The position numbers were made by a program, and so were the translations under genes. This document shows positions 1 through 7,097 of a stretch of DNA of 11,471 nt, piece by piece (within the stretch, counting starts at the first letter, position 1; each line of letters opens with the position of its first letter). The DNA is from Thermoanaerobaculia bacterium (GTDB lineage: Bacteria > Acidobacteriota > Thermoanaerobaculia > UBA5066), in NCBI GenBank assembly GCA_023717585.1, contig JAMQPJ010000386.1, positions 1 through 11,471 of the forward strand. Reading direction: 5' to 3'. The notes under the pieces are model-generated. The model saw only the letters and a list, made by a program, of their open reading frames with translations, made no database searches and had not been told where the DNA came from.

Positions 1-1068
1 GGAACGATCGGAGCCCTCGCGATCCTCTCGGCGCTCCTCTTCGCGGCGGCGCTCTCGTGGCCGAACCGGGGGGCCGTGAGGTCGGCGCTTCTCGCGCGGC
101 TCGAAGCGCCGTTTCGCACGCAACCGACACCGTTCGAAGAGACCCGGGGCCGCCTGCTCCTGTACGAAGGCGCCTGGGAGGCTTTCCGAATGCACCCCGT
201 CGCGGGTTTCGGTCTCGGCTCGTTCCGTATCGTGTTTCCCGACCTCGCCGCGCGGGAGCTCGGCCACACGGTCCGCACGACCGACCACCCGCCGTCGCTC
301 TATCTCGGCACGCTCGCGGAGTCGGGGCTCGCCGGCGCGTCTCTCCTCCTTCTCCTTCTCCTCGGGGTGTCCCGCTCGGCGGGCCGCGCGCTGACGCTCG
401 AGGGCGACGCCCACGACGACGAAACCGTGGCCCGCGCCGCCGCCGCCGCGTCGATGATCGGACTCCTCGTCGTGTTTCTGTTCGGCTCGCACCTCGTCTA
501 TTCCGAGATCGGCGCTCTCGTCGGCCTGCTGACGGCGCGGCTTCCGCTCCGCGAGGACGGCCGCACCGGCCGATTCCTCGCCGCCGTCGTGCCCGTCGTG
601 CTCGCCGGGGCTCTCGTCTGCGCGATCGGCGGCGTCGCCGCGCGGGCCTGGGAGACCCGGACGGCCGAGGCCGCGTTCCGGTACGCGACGAGCGCCGGCG
701 TTTACGACGTCGAGCACGACGCGAAAGGGCGACCCTTCCGATGGACGGGCGAGTCCGCGGCCTGGCTCGTCTCTCTGCCCCCTCGGGCGCCCGGAGCACC
801 GTCCCCGGTGCTCACCCTTTCGGCGCGCAACGGACGCCCCGACGGGCGGCCCGCCGCCGCAGACGTTTTCTGGGGAGACACACTGCGAGGCCGCGTCACG
901 CTCCCGCCGGGCGAGTGGAAGAGGATCGAGCTCGCCGCTTTGCCGGAGGAAAGCGGGATCTTGAGGATCCGCGTCGTCCAGCCGTTCCGGCCCGCCTCCC
1001 GCCGCGACCCGCGTCTCCTCGGCCTCCAGATCGGCGGAGGCCCCGCGCTGAAGCCGGCACCCCGATGA
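1..1068 (+). CDS. O-antigen ligase / Wzy-like membrane protein, 3' part
   Basis: The reading frame is open at the first base, so the N-terminal membrane part lies outside the window; 355 residues are visible. The Wzy_C (O-antigen ligase/polymerase) signature is clear at about residues 58-75, with AWEAF then HPVAGFGLGSF. It is followed by an H-P-P-S-L-Y-L loop near residue 96 and ESGLAG at about 107, as in the periplasmic loop of this family, which joins or polymerises lipid-linked glycans at the periplasmic face of the inner membrane. Hydrophobic segments lie at about 2-19, 108-123, 145-177 and 192-213. About 130 residues after the last helix look like a soluble beta-rich C-terminal extension, unusual for a plain ligase and perhaps extracytoplasmic. 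The stop overlaps the next start (ATGA), so the two genes are probably co-transcribed. The family is well supported, but the exact substrate (O-antigen, exopolysaccharide or protein glycan) cannot be told. Confidence 0.82.
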   Translation, partial: GTIGALAILSALLFAAALSWPNRGAVRSALLARLEAPFRTQPTPFEETRGRLLLYEGAWEAFRMHPVAGFGLGSFRIVFPDLAARELGHTVRTTDHPPSLYLGTLAESGLAGASLLLLLLLGVSRSAGRALTLEGDAHDDETVARAAAAASMIGLLVVFLFGSHLVYSEIGALVGLLTARLPLREDGRTGRFLAAVVPVVLAGALVCAIGGVAARAWETRTAEAAFRYATSAGVYDVEHDAKGRPFRWTGESAAWLVSLPPRAPGAPSPVLTLSARNGRPDGRPAAADVFWGDTLRGRVTLPPGEWKRIELAALPEESGILRIRVVQPFRPASRRDPRLLGLQIGGGPALKPAPR

Positions 1069-2054
1069 GTCTCCTGCGTGTGCATCCGGGCGATCCGAGC
1101 CGCAAGAGCCGCTCGCTCGAGATCGGACCGCTCGGTGGCGCCGCCCTCGCGGGGCTCCTCCTCGGGTGCGGGGCGTCGATCGTCCTCGGCCTCGCGGGCG
1201 CTCCGAGCGTCGTGTCGGACGCCGTGCATGCCGCCGACCGGCGCGCGATTCGTGAGACGGCCCAGCGCGGCGCCGAATCCTTCGCGTCGGTCGGACGGCG
1301 CGCCCTCGCGCTCGGCAATCGGCTTCTCGCTGACGAGCTCTTTCTCGCCCGGGTCGGCGCCATCCTCGAGATCCAGCCGCCGGACAGGTTTCCCGGGGAC
1401 CCGCGGGACGCAGCGCCGGCGACGCCCGCCGCGATGGAAGCGGAGGCCGCGGATCTCGCCCGGCGCACCCGCCTCTTCGAGCTGTTCCGGCGGCGGCTCG
1501 CCGGGCTGCCGGCCCACCTGCCTGCCGGATTCGACCCTGTTTTCGTGCCGTCGCGGGCACCCGTCGAGCCCTCGTCGTCCGTTCCCATCGAGCTGTTCGG
1601 CTGGCACGCTTCCGACGTCATGCGCCGCGACGAATTCTGCTCCGGGCTCACGCTCGCCTCCCCCGCGGGAACGCCCGTGACCGCGCCCGCGGCCGGCGTC
1701 GTCGCGTTCTCGGGTCCCGTGTCCCGCCGCGCGGATGCGGCGTGGCGGCGGCTCGGGACGATCGTCGTGCTGTCCCACGACGCGCGGACCCGAACGGTCT
1801 ACGGCCACCTCTCCCCGGCCCTCGTGAAAAAGGGCCAGCGGGTATCGCGCGGTACTCCGATCGGCCGCGTCGGCACGAGCGGCTTCACCGTGACCCCCCG
1901 CCTTCACTACGAAGTGCACCGGCTCGTGAACGACCGCTGGGTCCCCCGCGATCCCCGGATCTTCGTGCTCGACGTGGACTGGATCGGGGCGGCCGGGTTC
2001 CGGGCCGGCCCGACGCCGCCTGAGCTACCGGACCTGCCCGTCGCCACGCGCTGA
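1065..2054 (+). CDS. Membrane-anchored LytM/M23-family protein, probably non-catalytic
   Basis: 329 residues. The ATG overlaps the previous stop by 4 nt. A single hydrophobic anchor at about residues 22-46 follows a basic N-terminus, so the rest is probably periplasmic. Residues 55-150 are helical and charged. The LytM (peptidase M23) fold is recognisable from about 189 to 300: SPAGTPVTAPAAGVV at 199-213, VYGHLSP at 245-251, KKGQRVSRGTPIGRVGTSG at 255-273 and LHYEVH at 280-285. The family's zinc motif H-x3-D reads C192-x3-T196 here, and the first His of the HxH pair is R279; only H248 and H281 remain. Two of three zinc ligands and one catalytic His are therefore missing, as in non-enzymatic LytM factors such as EnvC and NlpD, which activate amidases. 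A structural or activator role is more likely than peptidoglycan cleavage. The longer open frame upstream of 1065 is a shadow of the preceding gene. Confidence 0.87.
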   Translation: MSLLRVHPGDPSRKSRSLEIGPLGGAALAGLLLGCGASIVLGLAGAPSVVSDAVHAADRRAIRETAQRGAESFASVGRRALALGNRLLADELFLARVGAILEIQPPDRFPGDPRDAAPATPAAMEAEAADLARRTRLFELFRRRLAGLPAHLPAGFDPVFVPSRAPVEPSSSVPIELFGWHASDVMRRDEFCSGLTLASPAGTPVTAPAAGVVAFSGPVSRRADAAWRRLGTIVVLSHDARTRTVYGHLSPALVKKGQRVSRGTPIGRVGTSGFTVTPRLHYEVHRLVNDRWVPRDPRIFVLDVDWIGAAGFRAGPTPPELPDLPVATR

Positions 2055-2082
2055 GGGCCTGTGGCAGCGCACGGGCTCGAAG

Positions 2083-3222
2083 CTAAAGTCTCTTCAACAA
2101 ACCGAGCACGCGCTCCGCCTCCGCCTCGTCGTTGCCGACGTGGGGCGAGAAGCGGAGGAACCCTTCCCGCGCCGAGACGACGATGTTCTCGTCGGCGAGG
2201 CGCTTCTGGAAATAGCGCGCGTCCTTGCCCGCGGGCGGGCGTGCCGCGAGGATGCCCGAGCGCGGCGGCCCGCTGAAGAGGACGGGTTCGAAGCCGAGGC
2301 GAGGGAGGCCCTCGACGAGAACTCCGAGCGTCCTCTCGATGCGCGCCTCGATCTCCGGGAGCCCGATCTCGAGGAGCAGCTCGAGCGACGCCGCGAGAGC
2401 GTAGAGGGCGGGCGTCGGAAGGGCGCCGGGCTCGAACCGGACTCCATCCGAGCGGTACACGGGATTCGGCGGGACACGGTAGTCCGCTCCGTGCGCGCGC
2501 TCGAGGTTCGTCCAGCCGGGCGGGGGCGTGAGGCGCCCGCGCAGCTCCGGCGTCGTGAAGAGAAGGCCGCAGCCCTCGGGGCCGAGCATCCACTTGTGGC
2601 CGTCCGCGGACAGGAAGTCCACGTTCCAGTCCGCCACGTCCACGCGCTGGGCGCCCACGCCCTGAATGCCGTCGAGGCCGAGCAGGATTCCGCGCGGGCG
2701 ACAGAGGGCTCCGAGTGCTTCGACCGGAGCGCGAAAGCCCGTGTGAAACGCGACGAAGGAGGCCGATACGAGCCGCGTCGAGCGGTCGCATACCGCGATG
2801 ATCTCTTCCGCCGTGAACGCGCCGTCCCGGGTCGGGACGCGCCGTACCGACACTCCCTTGTTCTCGAGCGCGACCCACGGCGTGAGGTTTGCCGGGAATT
2901 CAGAGGCCGTCGTGACGATGGAATCGCCCGGCGAAAGGTCGAGCCCCTGCGCCACGATGTCGAGACCCCACGTCGTGTTCGGCACGATCGAGATCGAGGA
3001 GGCTCCCCCGACCCGCTCGTCGGCCCCAATCAGCCGGGCCGCCAGGCCGCGCACCTCGTCGGCCTTCGCGGGCCAGTCCCGCCAGTCCAGCGCGCCCCGC
3101 GTAGAGAGGTTCGAGGCGTATGCTCCAAGCGCCGCCACCGCGCGCGCGGGGAGCGGGCACACGGCCGCATGGTTGAACTGGATCGAAGATTTCCTAGAAG
3201 GGAATTCGGCCAAGAAGTCCAA
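2083..3222 (-). CDS. Class V PLP-dependent aminotransferase (cysteine desulfurase-like fold)
   Basis: 379 residues, TTG start (revcomp of 3220-3222), with AGAGG 8-9 nt upstream as ribosome binding site. Family features in order: FNHAAVCPLP at 16-25 near the N-terminus; PNTTWGLDIVA at 81-91, the cofactor phosphate region; LDGIQGVGA at 183-191 with D184 expected to bind the pyridine nitrogen; SADGHKW at 205-211 with K210 as the Schiff-base lysine; FEPGALPTPAL at 263-273; and VSAREGFLRFSPHVGN at 349-364 near the end. I see no SufS-like active-site cysteine loop, so sulfur mobilisation is unlikely. The closest style is the broad isopenicillin-N-epimerase/aminotransferase V group, and the substrate is unknown. 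It lies 44 nt downstream of aroC on the same strand, so it may be the last gene of that transcript, although an inverted repeat around its start could give separate control. Confidence 0.88.
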   Translation of the reverse strand: MDFLAEFPSRKSSIQFNHAAVCPLPARAVAALGAYASNLSTRGALDWRDWPAKADEVRGLAARLIGADERVGGASSISIVPNTTWGLDIVAQGLDLSPGDSIVTTASEFPANLTPWVALENKGVSVRRVPTRDGAFTAEEIIAVCDRSTRLVSASFVAFHTGFRAPVEALGALCRPRGILLGLDGIQGVGAQRVDVADWNVDFLSADGHKWMLGPEGCGLLFTTPELRGRLTPPPGWTNLERAHGADYRVPPNPVYRSDGVRFEPGALPTPALYALAASLELLLEIGLPEIEARIERTLGVLVEGLPRLGFEPVLFSGPPRSGILAARPPAGKDARYFQKRLADENIVVSAREGFLRFSPHVGNDEAEAERVLGLLKRL

Positions 3223-3250
3223 GCGCCCGCCCTCTTACCCTTCTAAGAAA
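3190..3250. repeat. Imperfect inverted repeat bracketing the aminotransferase start codon
   Basis: Left arm TTTCCTAGAAGGGAAT at 3190-3205 and right arm TTACCCTTCTAAGAAA at 3235-3250, whose reverse complement is TTTCTTAGAAGGGTAA. Most positions match (13 of the first 15). The loop of about 29 nt contains the TTG start and the ribosome binding site. It could be a protein-binding pair or a weak hairpin in the mRNA leader. A relative of the right arm occurs upstream of the ABC operon at 7670-7689. Function is inferred only from position and from its AT-rich makeup in GC-rich surroundings. Confidence 0.4.
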
Positions 3251-3266
3251 ATTCTCTTCGAGCTCT

Positions 3267-4439
3267 TCAAAACAGCTTCTGCGCGCGCACGAACCCCTCG
3301 AAGTTCCTCTTTACTTCTTCCATCGAATCGCCGCCCGTCTTTTCCAGGAGAGCGTCCGCGAGGACGAAGGCGAGCATGGCCTCCGCGATGACGCCGCACG
3401 CCGGCACGGCCGGCACGTCGGAGCGCTCGTACGACGCGCGGTGCGGCAGCTTCGTGTCGATGTCCACCGACGGGAGGCCGTCACGAAGCGTCGAGATCGG
3501 CTTCTGGTAGATCGTGGCGAGCACGTCCTCGCCGTTCGTGATACCGCCCTCGAGGCCGCCGGCGCGGTTCGAGACGCGCGAGAAGCCGCGCCCCGGCTCG
3601 TACTGGATGGCATCGTGCGCGGCCGAACCTCGCCGGAACGCGTTCGCGACGCCTTCCCCGAGCGACACGGCCTTCACGGACGGGATCGACATCAGGGCGC
3701 GGGCGATCCGTCCGTCTAGCTTGTCCTCCCACGAAACGTGCGAGCCGAGGCCGGTCGGAACGCCGCGCGCGCCGACGAGAATCGTCCCGCCCAGCGTGTT
3801 GCCCGCCTTCGCCGCCGCGTCGACGGCGTCCCTCATGGCCGTCTCGACGCTCCGGTCCACGAGCCGGAACGGCGACGCTTCGTCCACCTTCTCGAGATCC
3901 CCGAATCCGCGCGGCCCCTCCGGCACGGCGATCGTGCCGATCGAAAGGACACCGCTCCGGACGCGGACGGAGAATGCGAGCAGCAGTTGCCGGCAGAGCG
4001 CGCCCGCCGCCACGCGCGCGGCGGATTCGCGCGCGCTCGCGCGCTCGAGGATGTCGCGGAGGTCGCGACGGCCGTACTTGAGCCCGCCCGCGAGATCCGC
4101 GTGGCCGGGGCGCGGCGACGTGAGCCGCCGTTTCGCCGCCGCCTCGGGCTCGACGTCCAGGGGACCCATGACCTGCTCCCAGACTCCGTGGTCGCGGTTC
4201 AGGATCTCGAAGGCGATCGGGCCGCCGAGCGTCTCTCCGCCCCTGAGCCCGCCCGTGAATCGCGCCTCGTCCTTCTCGATCTTCATGCGGCCGCCGCGTC
4301 CGTAGCCATGCTGCCGCCGCGCGAGGTCGGCGTTCAGCGCGGCGACGTCGATCCGGAGGCCGGCCGGCAGCCCGGTGACGAGGCCCGTCAGGAGCGGGCC
4401 GTGGGATTCGCCCGCGGTCTGAAGCGTGAGGCGCGGCAT
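3267..4439 (-). CDS. aroC: Chorismate synthase
   Basis: 390 residues, a usual length for this enzyme, which removes phosphate from 5-enolpyruvylshikimate-3-phosphate to give chorismate using reduced FMN in the cytoplasm. It is the last common step to aromatic amino acids, folate and quinones. Signature blocks are intact: AGESHG at 9-14 with the catalytic H13; RRQHGYGRGGRM at 41-52; SPRPGHADL at 108-116 with the second conserved His, H113; RASARESAARVAAGA at 133-147; GGLEGGITNGED at 294-305; and RSDVPAVPACGVIAEAMLA at 339-357. The ATG at 4439 begins directly with the conserved MPRLTLQTAGESHG; the upstream ribosome site is weak. It starts 12 nt after the epimerase stop and ends 44 nt before the aminotransferase, so this housekeeping enzyme sits in the path of read-through from the TetR-linked cassette. 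No other shikimate-pathway gene is in the window. Confidence 0.98.
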   Translation of the reverse strand: MPRLTLQTAGESHGPLLTGLVTGLPAGLRIDVAALNADLARRQHGYGRGGRMKIEKDEARFTGGLRGGETLGGPIAFEILNRDHGVWEQVMGPLDVEPEAAAKRRLTSPRPGHADLAGGLKYGRRDLRDILERASARESAARVAAGALCRQLLLAFSVRVRSGVLSIGTIAVPEGPRGFGDLEKVDEASPFRLVDRSVETAMRDAVDAAAKAGNTLGGTILVGARGVPTGLGSHVSWEDKLDGRIARALMSIPSVKAVSLGEGVANAFRRGSAAHDAIQYEPGRGFSRVSNRAGGLEGGITNGEDVLATIYQKPISTLRDGLPSVDIDTKLPHRASYERSDVPAVPACGVIAEAMLAFVLADALLEKTGGDSMEEVKRNFEGFVRAQKLF

Positions 4440-4451
4440 GTGCCGTCGAGT

Positions 4452-5408
4452 CTAGCGCGCGAGCAAGCGGCGATGCCTTTCACAGAGATCGCGCGCCGCT
4501 TCCGACCAGGCGGGAAATTGAAACGTGAATCCCGCCTCGAGGAGCCGTCCGGGAACGACTCTCCGACTCTTCAAAATCAGCTCCGTCTCGGTTCGAAGGA
4601 GTACCGCTCCGATCTCCAGCATCCAGGTCGCCGCCGGAAGGCCGAACCGAATGCCCCAAGCGGCTCGAAGTGACCCCATGAACTCCCCGTTCGTGACGGG
4701 ATTCGGAGCTGCCACGTTGACAGCGCCCTCGAATCCGTCTTGTTCGATCAACCAGAGAATGGCTCTGGTGAAGTCCTGATCGTGGATCCACGAAACGTAC
4801 TGCCGGCCGTCTCCAGCCTGTCCGCCAAGGCCGCATCGAACCAGACGAAGCAGGAGGTCGAATGGACCGCCTCGGTCCGGGCTCAGGATGATCGCCGAGC
4901 GCAGTAGCACCTTGCGCGTCCGGGGCGTGATCGACTCGCGGGCCGCGCTCTCCCACGACGTGGCGACGTCGATGCTGAAGCGCCAGGTGTCCGGAGTCGC
5001 CGGCTCCGACCCGCCCAACAGCCCCGTTGCCTCATCGTTGGCCGCGTCGTAGCGATGGGCGTAAATGGTCGCCGTGCTCGCCTGCAGCCAGACTCGCGGA
5101 GGACGAGACGCACGGGCGATCGCATCCCCGATGACGCGTATCGCCCTCACGCGTGATTCCTTGATGGCCCGGCGATTCGCGGGGGTATAGCGGCAGTTCA
5201 CGCTGCGGCCCGCGAGGTTGATGACAACGTCGGCGCCGTCGAGTTCCGTGCACCACTCGTCTGCCGTTTCACCATCCCATCGGACGACCCGCCATGGAGC
5301 GGAACGGTCTTGGCGGCTCAGGACGATGACCTCGTGTCCCGCGGCGAGGAAAGCTCGCGCCAGGATCGTGCCGACCTGACCCGAACCGCCCGGGATCACG
5401 ACCTTCAA
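4452..5408 (-). CDS. TIGR01777-type NAD(P)-binding epimerase (extended SDR, SDR39U1-like)
   Basis: 318 residues from TTG at 5408. A GGAGG six bases upstream and the TTGA overlap with the preceding stop decide this start; an open frame reaching 5480 has no such support and adds 24 arginine-rich residues unlike the family. The Rossmann nucleotide loop is at residues 7-13 (GGSGQVG), followed by VINLAGRSVN, the family hallmark after the third strand, then RRAIKESRVRA. The C-terminal DUF1731 module reads RRVVPGRLLEAGFTFQFP near 280-300. The usual active-site serine/tyrosine region is STATIYAHRYD. The family is widespread and often called a nucleoside-diphosphate-sugar epimerase, but its substrate is not known. 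In other bacteria it can occur in light- or stress-induced cassettes with DUF2071 and DCC proteins (from memory). Here it is the fifth gene of the overlapping chain, so it probably shares the TetR control. Confidence 0.9.
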   Translation of the reverse strand: MKVVIPGGSGQVGTILARAFLAAGHEVIVLSRQDRSAPWRVVRWDGETADEWCTELDGADVVINLAGRSVNCRYTPANRRAIKESRVRAIRVIGDAIARASRPPRVWLQASTATIYAHRYDAANDEATGLLGGSEPATPDTWRFSIDVATSWESAARESITPRTRKVLLRSAIILSPDRGGPFDLLLRLVRCGLGGQAGDGRQYVSWIHDQDFTRAILWLIEQDGFEGAVNVAAPNPVTNGEFMGSLRAAWGIRFGLPAATWMLEIGAVLLRTETELILKSRRVVPGRLLEAGFTFQFPAWSEAARDLCERHRRLLAR

Positions 5409-5965
5409 GGGGCGCCTCCGTCCGGTGCCATCGGGGCCTCGTGTTCCGGGGCAACGACTACGCCCTGGGCGATATGCCACTCGTGCTCGACGTTTCGCAT
5501 CAGGAGTGCCGAGTCGAACTCCACGGATCCTTCCGGGAATAGTCGCTCGTCGGCGAAGAAGCTCGAGAACACGTGCCGGATTGCCAGCGGCTCGACGCTC
5601 CAGCCCGACGTCCTGAGCTCGACTGCGTCGAGTCGGTGTGCGTCCCCGCCCGGCGAATAGCCGAGTGAACCGGCTTCGAAGAATGCGGACGCCTCGGCGA
5701 GCGAGTGGAACCGGGACGAGGTCGGCAGAGACGGCGCCGCCTCGGCAACGAGCTCCACGGAGGTCTCCCCATCGGACGAACGCATCGTCAGGTCGATTCC
5801 CTCTTCGCCATCGGGCACGAGGAGAGGGATGCTGACGACGACCCAGCCACGGACGAGCTTCGGTTCGAAGCCAGGCGGGAGCAGCCGCTGTGCCACGTGC
5901 GGCTTCACACGAAAATTGACCAGGACGCGGCGACGGATGAGACCGGCAACGGCGGGGATTCTCAT
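5405..5965 (-). CDS. DUF2071 (YqjF-like) protein, apparently internally shortened
   Basis: 186 residues. ATG at 5965 overlaps the TetR stop (ATGA), with AAGGAG seven bases upstream. The N-terminus (RRRVLVNFRVKPHVAQRLLPPGF, residues 11-33) and the C-terminal part (SLAEASAFFEAGSLGYS at 88-104, LRTSGWSVEPL at 117-127, GSVEFDSALLMRNVEHEW at 146-163) resemble DUF2071 proteins, which share a fold with acetoacetate decarboxylase. As I remember the family, members of this subgroup have roughly 230-245 residues, with a middle block containing an S-E-N-A-A-H stretch and a Y-I-P-R-R-D stretch. Neither is present. The N-terminal strand GWVVVSIPLL (40-49) runs straight into a later segment (IDLTMRSSDGE, 57-67). 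The gene thus looks as if about 50-60 codons were lost in frame near 5805-5825. It is otherwise open and well started, so it may still be translated and hold the downstream TTGA coupling. No enzymatic role is established for the family. Confidence 0.8.
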   Translation of the reverse strand: MRIPAVAGLIRRRVLVNFRVKPHVAQRLLPPGFEPKLVRGWVVVSIPLLVPDGEEGIDLTMRSSDGETSVELVAEAAPSLPTSSRFHSLAEASAFFEAGSLGYSPGGDAHRLDAVELRTSGWSVEPLAIRHVFSSFFADERLFPEGSVEFDSALLMRNVEHEWHIAQGVVVAPEHEAPMAPDGGAP

Positions 5966-6627
5966 ACCGGATCTCCTTCGAGGTCGGAGAGGAGCCCGAG
6001 GACGGCCTTTCGCAGCGGTGCCGCGACCCGGAAGCGGGAGAGTTTGATGGCGGTGGCGACCGCGTCCAGGCTCCGCGCGATGAGGCGGTCGGTTCTCTTC
6101 TGCTGCTCAGAGCGGTCGAAGAGCCAGAAGAGAATGAGCCCCATGTAATAGAGCCACAGGAGGCGTGGCAGGTGCGGGGCGAGGTCCGCCGGTATCTTCA
6201 CGTCGGAGCCTTCCAGCGTGCGCCGGAAGATTCCGATGCTGCGCTCCCGCAGGGTCGTCGTTTCCGCGCTGAAGGGAGAGACCGGGTTCTCCGGATCCAG
6301 GCCGGCCCGGACGAGGGCGCCGAGGAAGCGCCGGTTCGGTCTCAGGAGGCCGAACTTGAGCCGGAGGGCCGCATCGAGGCGCTCGCGAAGCTCCCGGTGG
6401 CCCTCGAGGGCGGCGGAGAGCTTCTCGTCGACTTCGTTCTGAAGGCGCGCATAGAACTCCAGGACGAGCGACTCCTTCGACGGAAAGTAGTAGTACGCCG
6501 CGCCGGTCGCGACCTTCGCTTCCGCCGCGATCTCTCGCATCGTCGCGCCGTCGAAGCCTTTCTCCTGGAAGAGCGCCAACGCGACCGCGCGGATCTTCTC
6601 GCGGGTTTCCTCGCCGCGGGTGCTCAT
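5962..6627 (-). CDS. TetR/AcrR-family transcriptional regulator
   Basis: 221 residues, ATG at 6627 with GGAG seven bases upstream and an ATGA overlap with the DCC gene stop. An open frame reaching 6879 lies antisense-free but out of frame over the DCC gene and is not the start. The N-terminal TetR_N helix-turn-helix is complete: TREKIRAVALALFQEKGFD at 8-26, TMREIAAEAKVATGAAYYYF at 29-48, then PSKESL at 49-54. Residues 60-221 form the helical ligand and dimerisation domain, with an aromatic hydrophobic stretch LLWLYYMGLILFWLF at 156-170 that suggests a lipophilic ligand. Its third place in its own operon, and the repeated palindrome ATTTGAACGTGTTCAA around the operon promoter, point to an autoregulated repressor. 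Operator recognition is inferred, not shown. Confidence 0.95.
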   Translation of the reverse strand: MSTRGEETREKIRAVALALFQEKGFDGATMREIAAEAKVATGAAYYYFPSKESLVLEFYARLQNEVDEKLSAALEGHRELRERLDAALRLKFGLLRPNRRFLGALVRAGLDPENPVSPFSAETTTLRERSIGIFRRTLEGSDVKIPADLAPHLPRLLWLYYMGLILFWLFDRSEQQKRTDRLIARSLDAVATAIKLSRFRVAAPLRKAVLGLLSDLEGDPV

Positions 6628-7097
6628 GCCGTCGCTCCGAATGCGCGCGGAGGCGCGGCTGCCGCGCAGGCAGGCGACCCGCCGCTTCTCAGGCGGTCGG
6701 CGACCGCTTCCTCGGGCATGAGGTGAAGCCATTCGGAGAGTCTCTTCCGATTCTTCGAAAGGAGCTCGAACGCCTGCCGGGCGAAGGGCGCGAGGGTGGG
6801 GCTCGACAAGCGATCGGACAACTCGCGAAACTCTGTCAGAGCCCAGAGGCACATCAACCAGGCCGAGGTGCCTCGCCACACCTCGCCCTCGTCACTCACG
6901 ACCGTCAGCTCCTCCGAGGCGCTCGCCAGCTCGGGGAAGAGCATCCGCGCCACCGGAGAGCCGGCCGAGACGAACTCCAGGTCGACGAGCGCCGGCTGCC
7001 GGCCCATCCAACAGCGGGCGCGAACGCAGACGCCGCACGTCCCGTCGTAGAGAACATAGAGTTTGTTCATGGCGGGCTCTCTCGCCTCGGCACTCAC
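6624..7097 (-). CDS. DCC family (DUF393) thiol-disulfide oxidoreductase-like protein
   Basis: 157 residues from GTG at 7097, which overlaps the preceding stop as GTGA. A second possible start is ATG at 7070 (MNKLYVLYDG, nine residues shorter), which matches where family members usually begin; neither has a strong ribosome site. The defining motif LYDGTCGVCVRARCWM lies at 16-31, with the CxxC pair C21/C24 and an extra C29. It is followed by LEFVSAG (40-46) and a V-W-R-G-T-S-A-W segment (73-80), as in the family. The name DCC comes from the conserved Asp and two Cys. The proteins are thought to be thioredoxin-like, but their partners are unknown. There is no signal peptide, so it is probably cytoplasmic. 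The last 20 residues are Ala/Pro-rich and probably unstructured. Confidence 0.88.
   Translation of the reverse strand: MSAEAREPAMNKLYVLYDGTCGVCVRARCWMGRQPALVDLEFVSAGSPVARMLFPELASASEELTVVSDEGEVWRGTSAWLMCLWALTEFRELSDRLSSPTLAPFARQAFELLSKNRKRLSEWLHLMPEEAVADRLRSGGSPACAAAAPPRAFGATA

Noticed and set aside
57..1064. N-terminal extension of the LytM gene in the same open frame
   Set aside because: Arg/Pro-rich translation over the Wzy-like gene, whose own frame shows helices and family motifs; the ATG at 1065 precedes a proper membrane anchor.
702..1919. 405-codon minus-strand open frame
   Set aside because: It lies opposite two supported genes and has no recognisable domain; a shadow typical of GC-rich DNA.
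2055..2082. Terminator between the convergent LytM and aminotransferase genes
   Set aside because: Only 28 nt, with no stem followed by a T-run on either strand.
2140..3246. 368-codon plus-strand open frame opposite the aminotransferase
   Set aside because: Charged low-complexity translation; the minus strand has an intact class V enzyme.
5409..5480. Longer start for the epimerase
   Set aside because: The TTG at 5408 has GGAGG six bases upstream and begins directly at the Rossmann strand; the extension is unlike the family.
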